From TMED14 sp041179465 (GTDB taxonomy: Bacteria > Bacteroidota > Bacteroidia > Flavobacteriales > Schleiferiaceae), in contig JBEGTJ010000088.1 in assembly GCA_041179465.1 (NCBI GenBank), positions 1 through 5,701 on the forward strand: 5,701 nt of DNA. Direction: 5' to 3'. Made by a program: the position numbers and the translations under genes. Shown piece after piece: positions 1 to 4,771 of the stretch. The notes beneath the pieces are model-generated. The model saw nothing but the letters and a program-made list of their open reading frames with translations. It had not been told where the DNA came from and ran no database searches. How positions within the stretch are numbered: the first letter of the stretch is position 1; each line of letters starts with the position of its first letter.

Positions 1-1
1 T

Positions 2-364
2 CGCGCCCAGTCGGCCATTCAAGACCTCGTCCGCGACTTGGGCACGCCAGAACCCACCTGGACCGATTCCGCCACCCGGGCGTCCTACCACCTCGGAGCC
101 GTATTTGCCAACAACTTCAGCAACCACCTCGTGGCCCTGCTTCAGGCCTACTGCCGCCACGCGGGGCTGGATTCGTCGGTTTACACCGCGATGCTCACCC
201 AAACCGTCGCCGGCGCCCAGCGCGGCGAGGCCCGCAGCCTGCAAACGGGTCCCGCGGCCCGCGGAGACGAACCGACCTTGCAGCGCCACCTGAGTATGCT
301 CCCTGAGGAACTGCGGGAAATTTACCGCGCTTTGAGCGCCTCCATCCAGCGCACCGCACCATGA
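2..364 (+). CDS. Rossmann-like/DUF2520 domain protein, C-terminal part (5' end outside window)
   Basis: The reading frame is open from base 2 and ends at a TGA at 362-364, giving 120 residues of a protein that begins upstream. A TTG at 38 is only an internal codon. The segment resembles the all-helical C-terminal DUF2520 domain found behind an NAD(P)-binding Rossmann domain of the ProC/F420-oxidoreductase type. Visible landmarks are YHLGAVFANNFSNHL at fragment residues 29-43 and QTGPAARGD at 81-89, followed by a histidine-leucine (RHL) and a helical end. Family members are about 250-260 residues, so roughly the N-terminal half, including the nucleotide-binding motif, is missing here. The substrate of the family is not known to me; an NAD(P)-dependent dehydrogenase role is inferred from the fold. 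The stop overlaps the kdsC start as ATGA, which suggests translational coupling. Confidence 0.8.
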   Translation, partial: RAQSAIQDLVRDLGTPEPTWTDSATRASYHLGAVFANNFSNHLVALLQAYCRHAGLDSSVYTAMLTQTVAGAQRGEARSLQTGPAARGDEPTLQRHLSMLPEELREIYRALSASIQRTAP

Positions 365-879
365 ACTACAAAACCAAGCTCGCCGGAATCAAGGCCCTAG
401 CCTTTGACGTCGACGGCGTCCTCACCGACGGTACCGTGCACATCCTGCCGGGCCAAGAGCCCGTCCGCACCTTCCACAGCAAAGACGGATACGCCCTTCA
501 AGTGGCCGCACGGCAGGGCCTGCAGCTGGCCATAATCACGGGCGGCAAATCAGAAACCGTCAAAGAACGCCTCAAAGCCCTGGGCGTGCAGGACGTGTGG
601 CTGGGAGCCCGCCACAAAATCGAGGCCTACGAAGAGTGGTTGGCTCGGTACGGACTTCGCGACGACGAAGTGCTCTACATGGGCGACGACTTGCCCGACA
701 CCGAGGTCCTGCAGCGCGCCGGGCTTTCTTGCTGTCCGCACGATTCCGCGCCCGAAATTCGGGCCCTAGTCGACTACGTTTCGCCCATTGACGGCGGCAA
801 GGGCTGCGTGCGCGAAGTCATTGAGCAGGTGCTCCGCGCGCAGGGCCGTTGGAACCTCGAAGAATTTCGCAACTGGTGA
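361..879 (+). CDS. kdsC: KdsC-type HAD phosphatase (3-deoxy-D-manno-octulosonate 8-phosphate phosphatase)
   Basis: A 172-residue cytosolic HAD-superfamily hydrolase of the capless subclass, matching KdsC in length. Motif I is DVDGVLTDG (residues 16-24; Asp16 is the expected nucleophile and Asp18 the acid/base). Motif II is IITGG with Thr60, motif III is Lys86, and motif IV is GDDLPD with Asp109 and Asp110 binding Mg2+. The end, IDGGKGCVREVIEQVL, matches the usual KdsC C-terminus. KdsC hydrolyses Kdo 8-phosphate to Kdo and phosphate, a step in making the inner core of lipopolysaccharide. The ATG at 361 overlaps the preceding stop by 4 bp and no Shine-Dalgarno sequence is seen, so translation probably depends on the upstream gene. 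The 3' end overlaps maf as GTGA. Related HAD phosphatases acting on other sugar-acid phosphates look similar, so the exact substrate is inferred. Confidence 0.85.
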   Translation: MNYKTKLAGIKALAFDVDGVLTDGTVHILPGQEPVRTFHSKDGYALQVAARQGLQLAIITGGKSETVKERLKALGVQDVWLGARHKIEAYEEWLARYGLRDDEVLYMGDDLPDTEVLQRAGLSCCPHDSAPEIRALVDYVSPIDGGKGCVREVIEQVLRAQGRWNLEEFRNW

Positions 880-1472
880 TCAAGCTGCCCTTTGAACTTC
901 AAGGCTCGCTGGTGCTCGGCAGCGCCTCGCCGCGGCGCCGCGAACTGCTGGCCGTGCTCGGAATACCCTACGACGTGCGGACCAGCGAAGCCGACGAATC
1001 CGCGCCCGACGGCCTGAGCGACGTCGAAACGGTTCGCTACGTGGCCCGCGCCAAAGCTGAAGCCCTTTTGGCCACGCGCTCCGAGGGCGAGGTGCTCCTC
1101 ACGGCCGACACCGAAGTGTGGTACCAGGGCAAGCGCTTTGGCAAGCCCCGCGATTTGGCCCACGCCGAAGCAATGCTGCACACCCTCAGCGGCCAAACCC
1201 ACCGGGTCATTACGGCGGTTTGTGCCACCGACGGCACGCGCTGGTCGCAGTTCGAGGCCGTCGCCGAAGTGCGCTTTCACCCGGTGAGTACCGAGTTTAT
1301 TAACCACTACGTCCAAACGTTTAAGCCGTTGGATAAGGCGGGCGCCTACGGTGCCCAAGAGTGGTTTGGGCAGTTGGGCATTGCGCAGATTGTGGGGACG
1401 TTCGACAACGTCAAAGGCCTTCCGCTCGACACCGTCGTTGAGGCCTTGGAGCCCTGGTTGCGCAAGGCCTGA
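876..1472 (+). CDS. maf: Maf-family nucleotide pyrophosphatase (YhdE-like)
   Basis: A 198-residue Maf/HAM1-fold protein of typical length. The signature SASPRRRELL is at residues 16-25, the likely catalytic Asp78 lies in TADTEVW, GKP is at 89-91, LSGQTH follows, and DKAGAYGAQEW is at 153-163. The C-terminal part has FDNVKGLPL, also conserved. Maf proteins hydrolyse nucleoside triphosphates to monophosphates and pyrophosphate. The YhdE branch prefers dTTP, UTP and modified pyrimidine nucleotides, which keeps them out of nucleic acids; Maf has also been linked to control of septation. I chose the GTG at 876 because it overlaps the kdsC stop at 877-879 as GTGA and puts the first conserved strand at the usual distance from the N-terminus. 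The TTG at 849 would add nine residues (MEPRRISQL) with no family resemblance and a 31-bp overlap. Specificity within Maf subfamilies is inferred. Confidence 0.9.
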   Translation: MIKLPFELQGSLVLGSASPRRRELLAVLGIPYDVRTSEADESAPDGLSDVETVRYVARAKAEALLATRSEGEVLLTADTEVWYQGKRFGKPRDLAHAEAMLHTLSGQTHRVITAVCATDGTRWSQFEAVAEVRFHPVSTEFINHYVQTFKPLDKAGAYGAQEWFGQLGIAQIVGTFDNVKGLPLDTVVEALEPWLRKA

Positions 1473-1504
1473 CGCATTCCGCGTTTATCCCGATATTGCA
1501 GCCC

Positions 1505-2935
1505 ATGCTTCGCGCCCTTACTCCCCTGCTCTTTCTCGTCGCCGCCCTCGTCGTTAACGTTCAAGTTTACGGCGACCGCAGCCTCGAAGGCAGCAACCAA
1601 CTCATCCTGCTCGCCTCCGCCGGAATCGCCGCCCTCCTCGCCCCCAAGGACCGCAAAAACCAGCTGTGGGAGGGAATCCGAGGCACCATCTCCGACTCCA
1701 CGAAAGCCATCCTCATCCTGCTCATGGTGGGCGCCCTCGCCGGCACTTGGATGGTCAGTGGAATCATTCCTACCCTGATCGTGTATGGACTTAAGCTGTT
1801 CACTCCGAGCACCTTTTTGCTCGCGGCCGCCGTACTGAGCGCCGCCGTGAGCCTGGCCACCGGCTCGTCCTGGTCCACCTCGGCCACCGTGGGCATCGCG
1901 CTCATGGGCATCGGGCAGAGCCTCGGCCTCGCTCCGGGCTGGATCGCGGGAGCCGTCGTTTCGGGCGCCTACTTCGGCGACAAAATGTCGCCCGTCAGCG
2001 ACACCACCAACATCGCCGCGGCCATGGCGGGCGCCGAACTCACCGACCACATTCGCCACATGCTGTGGACGTCAGGACCCGCCATCCTCATTGCTTTGGC
2101 GGTCTTTGGCATCAAAGGCCTCAGCGCGAGCGAAGCGGGCGACCTCAGCCAGGTGGCCGTCATCTCCGAACTCCTGAGCGCCAAATTCACCGTCAGCCTT
2201 TGGCTGCTGCTGATCCCCGTAGTGAGCATTGTCCTGATTGCCCGCAACGTCGACGCCTTGGCCGCCATGGGCATCGGAACCCTTGCCGGCGCCCTCGCCG
2301 CCCTGTGGCTTCAGCCCAACATCGTTGCCGAAATCGCAGGGCACGACGGGCCCACGGCGTGGTACGAAGGCATCACCCAAGCCATGTACGGCAGCACCCA
2401 AATCGCCATCGACCACCCCATGCTCGCTGAACTGCTGAAAGGCAAAGGAATGGCCGGCATGCTCGGCACCGTATGGTTGATCCTTTGCGCCCTCACCTTT
2501 GGCGGAATTATGGACGCCGCGGGCTTCCTCGCGACGCTGACCCAGGGACTCTTGCGCGTTGCGCACGGCGCCGCAGGCCTCATTGGCGCAACGTTGGCCT
2601 CGTGCGGACTCTTGAACCTGACCGCTTCAGACCAGTACCTGGCCATCGTCGTTCCCGGGCGCATGTTTAAAAAGGCCTTTGAAGACCGTGGACTCAAACC
2701 CGAAAACCTCTCGCGCGCCCTCGAAGACTCGGGGACCGTTACGTCCGCCTTGGTGCCCTGGAACACCTGCGGGGCCTACCAATCCAGCGTGCTGGGCGTC
2801 GCGACCGGCGACTACTTCATGTACGCTATTTTCAACTGGATGAGTCCGCTCGTGAGCATGCTGCTTGCCGCCACCGGCTGGACCATTACCAGAACTTCTT
2901 CTGGCGCATCCACAGAACCATCGACCCCGCAATAA
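1505..2935 (+). CDS. nhaC: NhaC-family Na+/H+ antiporter
   Basis: A 476-residue inner-membrane protein made largely of hydrophobic segments, the first at residues 2-22, with further ones near 29-44, 67-100 and 104-130 and so on to a last one near 448-463. The NhaC hallmark GAYFGDKMSPVSDTTN is at residues 154-169 and a second family motif, VPWNTCGAYQSSVLGV, starts at 417. NhaC proteins exchange cytoplasmic Na+ for external H+ and help with pH and salt balance. Some members of the superfamily exchange malate and lactate instead, so the substrate is inferred. The ATG at 1505 is preferred; an in-frame TTG at 1496 adds only three residues. The gene follows maf by 32 bp with no terminator and no clear promoter between, so it may be the last gene of the same transcript. 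Its hydrophilic tail of about 16 residues lies opposite the 3' end of corA. Confidence 0.9.
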   Translation: MLRALTPLLFLVAALVVNVQVYGDRSLEGSNQLILLASAGIAALLAPKDRKNQLWEGIRGTISDSTKAILILLMVGALAGTWMVSGIIPTLIVYGLKLFTPSTFLLAAAVLSAAVSLATGSSWSTSATVGIALMGIGQSLGLAPGWIAGAVVSGAYFGDKMSPVSDTTNIAAAMAGAELTDHIRHMLWTSGPAILIALAVFGIKGLSASEAGDLSQVAVISELLSAKFTVSLWLLLIPVVSIVLIARNVDALAAMGIGTLAGALAALWLQPNIVAEIAGHDGPTAWYEGITQAMYGSTQIAIDHPMLAELLKGKGMAGMLGTVWLILCALTFGGIMDAAGFLATLTQGLLRVAHGAAGLIGATLASCGLLNLTASDQYLAIVVPGRMFKKAFEDRGLKPENLSRALEDSGTVTSALVPWNTCGAYQSSVLGVATGDYFMYAIFNWMSPLVSMLLAATGWTITRTSSGASTEPSTPQ

Positions 2936-3851
2936 GGAGCATCAGGCCCCAAACCGCCGGGTAGGCCCAAGGCCATTCGAGCTCGGGCATCCAGGTGAAA
3001 TTCATTCCGTACACGCCCACGACGAACGTCAAGGGCATAAAGACCGCTGAAAAAACCGTCAAAATGCGCATGACGTCGTTGGTCCGCTGGCCCACTGACG
3101 ACAGGTAAAGGCTTTCCAGCGACTCGAGCAGGCTGCGCTGCGCGTCGAGGCGTTCGTAAATGGCTTGCACCTTGCCGCGTACGTCGCGCACGTAGGGCCG
3201 GTTTTCGCGCTTGATCAGCGGGTGCGTCGAGGCCTCCAAGCTGCTGAGCACGTCACGCAGGGGGGTGACGTGGCGGCGGAGCGCGCTCAGCTGCCGCTTG
3301 ACCTTCAGGATTTTCACGACAATGCGTTGGCTGGGGCGGTGCACAACTTCAGTTTCGAGGGCGTCCAAGGCCGACTCCAGGTGGTCGAAATAGGCCTCAT
3401 AAGGCCGGAGCACCGACTCGATCAAGCGCAAAAAAAGGTAGTCCGAACCCTTGGTGCGGATGAGTCCGCGCCCCGTGCTGAGGCGGTCTTCCACCCCCTC
3501 AAACAGCGAAAAATCGCCCAGCGAAACGACGCCCTGCGCGTGCACTACGAGCCCCACTTGGACAAACGCCACGGAATCCAGTTTTTCGGACCGGAGCGCA
3601 TGGACGTCCACGTAAATCTGCTCGGGATACTCCTCAAGATTGGCTCGGGCCTCCGTATCAAGAAGGTCGGTGGCCACGTGCGGATGAAAGCCCCATTCCG
3701 CGACCGCTTTGCGCAGCCAGGCCTCAGACGGGGCCGCCGAAAGCGCCAGCCAGCGCACCTTATCGGCGCCGAACAGCGGGGGAACCTCATGGACCTCGTT
3801 CACGTCGGACCGCTGGATTTGGTCCGCGCCATAATCGATTAGGTGCATCAT
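2886..3851 (-). CDS. corA: CorA-family magnesium/cobalt transport protein
   Basis: A 321-residue CorA-type (2-TM-GxN) protein. It has a cytoplasmic alpha/beta N-terminal domain (about 1-150), a long charged helical stalk (about 150-255), and two C-terminal membrane segments. The selectivity motif YGMNF is at about 281-285 (Gly-Met-Asn 282-284) and is followed by the periplasmic loop MPEL. The second membrane segment ends in the basic tail RQKKFW. CorA forms a homopentamer carrying Mg2+ (also Co2+ and Ni2+) down the membrane potential, gated by Mg2+ at the N-terminal domain interfaces. Two adjacent ATG codons (3851 and 3848) give nearly the same protein; the first is listed. There is no Shine-Dalgarno sequence. 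The gene is divergent from the glycosyltransferase (38 bp between starts) and convergent with nhaC, with a 50-bp tail-to-tail overlap. Confidence 0.92.
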   Translation of the reverse strand: MMHLIDYGADQIQRSDVNEVHEVPPLFGADKVRWLALSAAPSEAWLRKAVAEWGFHPHVATDLLDTEARANLEEYPEQIYVDVHALRSEKLDSVAFVQVGLVVHAQGVVSLGDFSLFEGVEDRLSTGRGLIRTKGSDYLFLRLIESVLRPYEAYFDHLESALDALETEVVHRPSQRIVVKILKVKRQLSALRRHVTPLRDVLSSLEASTHPLIKRENRPYVRDVRGKVQAIYERLDAQRSLLESLESLYLSSVGQRTNDVMRILTVFSAVFMPLTFVVGVYGMNFTWMPELEWPWAYPAVWGLMLLIAGSMVLWMRQKKFW

Positions 3852-3875
3852 GAAATGAAGGTACGCTGAAGTCCG

Positions 3876-3883
3876 TACTTTTG
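3876..3883 (+). promoter_or_regulatory. Bacteroidota-type -7 promoter element for the glycosyltransferase gene
   Basis: TACTTTTG matches the Bacteroidota primary-sigma -7 consensus TAnnTTTG at all six fixed positions. It lies in the 38-bp divergent gap and ends 6 bp before the ATG at 3890. No TTG matching the -33 element is present 17-23 bp upstream, but that element is often poorly conserved. The position predicts transcription starting within a few bases of the ATG. It also favours ATG 3890 over the in-frame TTG at 3881, which overlaps the element itself. Confidence 0.6.
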
Positions 3884-3889
3884 CGCCCT

Positions 3890-4609
3890 ATGCCCGTACT
3901 CAGCATCGTCATGCCGGCTTACAACGAAGCCGCCACCATTCACCTAATCCTCGACAAGGTGCGCGACTGCCGCATGCCCGAGGGCTGGACCAAGGAACTC
4001 ATCGTCGTCAACGACTGCAGCAAAGACGGCACCGAGGAGGCCATCGAGCGCTACGCGTCGGCCAACCCCTCACTGCCCCTGACCTACCGCAAGCACGAAG
4101 TCAACCAAGGCAAAGGCGCCGCGCTGCACACCGGCATCGCCATGGCCACCGGCGACTACGTGGTGATTCAAGACGCCGACCTCGAGTACGACCCCAACGA
4201 ATACGTCGCGCTGCTGCAGCCCGTGATTGACGGCCACGCCGACGTGGTGTTCGGTTCGCGTTTTATGGGCGGAAACGCCCACCGCATCCTCTTTTTCTGG
4301 CACTCCATCGGCAATAAGTTCCTGACCTTCCTCTCGAACATGTTCACCAACCTGAACCTGACCGACATGGAAACCTGCTACAAGCTGTTTCGCCGCGACC
4401 TTATTCAGTCGCTCCACTTGCGCGAAAACCGCTTCGGATTTGAGCCCGAAGTCACCGCCAAAATTGCCCGGGTGCCCAAGGTCCGCATCTACGAGGTCGG
4501 CATCAGCTACTACGGCCGCACCTTCGAAGAAGGCAAGAAAATCGGCTGGAAGGACGGCGTGCGCGCCATCTACTGCATCCTGAAGTACGGGGCGTTTAAG
4601 GCGAAGTAG
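3890..4609 (+). CDS. Family 2 glycosyltransferase, DPM1-like
   Basis: A 239-residue GT-A fold glycosyltransferase. The N-terminal strand is SIVMPAYNE (residues 5-13), then VVNDCSKDGT (39-48), NQGKGAAL (72-79), and the metal- and donor-binding DxD in QDADLEYDP (Asp95, Asp97). Further on are GSRF (122-125), TDMETCYK (158-165) and NRFGFEPEVTAKIAR from about 180. This order is that of the DPM/DPG-synthase-like subgroup, which moves a sugar from a nucleotide sugar to a polyprenyl phosphate. The C-terminal end (GRTFEEGKKIGWKDG) is also typical. There is no membrane segment, so the protein would be cytosolic or peripherally membrane-bound. Donor and acceptor cannot be read from the sequence. ATG 3890 is used because it begins just before the first beta strand and follows a -7 element by 6 bp. 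It is a single-gene transcription unit, with the repeat array and terminator directly behind it. Confidence 0.88.
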   Translation: MPVLSIVMPAYNEAATIHLILDKVRDCRMPEGWTKELIVVNDCSKDGTEEAIERYASANPSLPLTYRKHEVNQGKGAALHTGIAMATGDYVVIQDADLEYDPNEYVALLQPVIDGHADVVFGSRFMGGNAHRILFFWHSIGNKFLTFLSNMFTNLNLTDMETCYKLFRRDLIQSLHLRENRFGFEPEVTAKIARVPKVRIYEVGISYYGRTFEEGKKIGWKDGVRAIYCILKYGAFKAK

Positions 4610-4728
4610 GCTAACTGGCCAACTGGCTAATTGGCTAACTGGTTAACTGGCTAACTGGTTAACTGGCTAACTAGCTAATTGGCTAATAGGCTAATAGGCT
4701 AGTTAGCTAATTGGCTAGTTAGCTAAAA
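4609..4728. repeat. Degenerate 8-bp tandem repeat array, 15 units, consensus GGCTAACT
   Basis: Fifteen consecutive 8-bp units run from the last base of the glycosyltransferase TAG stop into the A-tract of the terminator. Five units are exactly GGCTAACT. The others differ by one to three substitutions, mostly transitions (GGTTAACT twice, GGCTAATT, GGCCAACT, AGCTAATT twice, GGCTAATA twice, GGCTAGTT twice), and the last is AGCTAAAA. There is no insertion or deletion, so the phase is exact throughout. Positions 2 (G) and 5 (A) never vary. The left part is rich in GGCTAACT and GGTTAACT, the right part in A/T-richer forms. A 16-bp second-order repeat, GGCTAGTTAGCTAATT, begins at 4697 and again at 4713 (last two bases AA). 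With the terminator this accounts for the whole gap up to dnaK. It is AT-rich against GC-rich surroundings. Function unknown. Confidence 0.95.
4666..4707. repeat. 10-bp inverted repeat within the 8-bp array
   Basis: GCTAACTAGC at 4666-4675 is the exact reverse complement of GCTAGTTAGC at 4698-4707, leaving a 22-base loop. The same right arm recurs at 4714-4723, so the left arm has two possible partners. In the plus-strand RNA, wobble pairs on both sides and an outer U-A could lengthen the stem. The palindrome TTAGCTAA at 4703-4710 and 4719-4726 gives a further competing 8-bp stem. The pairing is seen in the sequence; whether it forms is unknown. Confidence 0.6.
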
Positions 4729-4757
4729 AAAAACCGCCCCGAAGGGCGGCCTTTTTT
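4725..4757. terminator. Bidirectional intrinsic terminator shared by the glycosyltransferase gene and dnaK
   Basis: A perfect 6-bp GC stem (CCGCCC at 4734-4739, GGGCGG at 4744-4749) is flanked by A9 on the left (4725-4733) and CC plus T6 on the right (4752-4757). Read on the minus strand, the loop is TTCG closed by C-G, the especially stable UUCG tetraloop, followed at once by nine T residues: a textbook terminator for dnaK. Read on the plus strand, the loop is CGAA and two C residues separate the stem from T6, so termination of the glycosyltransferase transcript is probably weaker, although the A-tract can pair with the T-tract to extend the stem. Confidence 0.9.
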
Positions 4758-4771
4758 GTACCAGCTAAGGT

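Noticed and set aside
774..1358. 194-residue open frame on the minus strand opposite kdsC and maf
   Set aside because: It lies antisense to clearly conserved coding sequence, has a composition typical of GC-rich shadow frames, and shows no recognisable domain.
1473..1504. Possible promoter between maf and nhaC
   Set aside because: The 32-bp gap has a TATTGC stretch but no match to TAnnTTTG and no spaced TTG, so read-through from the upstream genes is the simpler reading.
1346..2059. 237-residue minus-strand open frame opposite maf and nhaC
   Set aside because: The translation is a Gly/Glu/Asp-rich mirror of membrane-protein codons with no recognisable fold; nhaC on the other strand has strong family motifs.
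2072..2566. 164-residue minus-strand open frame inside nhaC
   Set aside because: Antisense shadow of nhaC with no domain and no start context.
3249..3272. Perfect 8-bp inverted repeat CACGTCAC / GTGACGTG with an 8-base spacer inside corA
   Set aside because: It falls in codons for a conserved CorA stretch (HVTPLRDV) in the middle of the gene. The repeat is adequately explained by the His-Val-Thr and Arg-Asp-Val codons, and there is no nearby promoter for an operator to act on.
3165..3842. 225-residue plus-strand open frame opposite corA
   Set aside because: The minus-strand frame contains the complete CorA architecture including GMN; the plus-strand translation has no recognisable motif and is explained by high GC content.
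3856..3863. Possible corA -7 element TACCTTCA on the minus strand, 4 bp before the start
   Set aside because: Only four of the six fixed positions of TAnnTTTG match and no -33 TTG is seen at the right distance, although the position mirrors the glycosyltransferase promoter.
4609..4728. CRISPR array
   Set aside because: The repeat is a contiguous 8-bp tandem with no spacers, and no cas genes are present.
4610..4771. Small ORF or RNA gene between the glycosyltransferase and dnaK
   Set aside because: The array has stop codons in all six frames, and the only other content is the terminator hairpin; no tRNA-like or other known RNA fold is seen.
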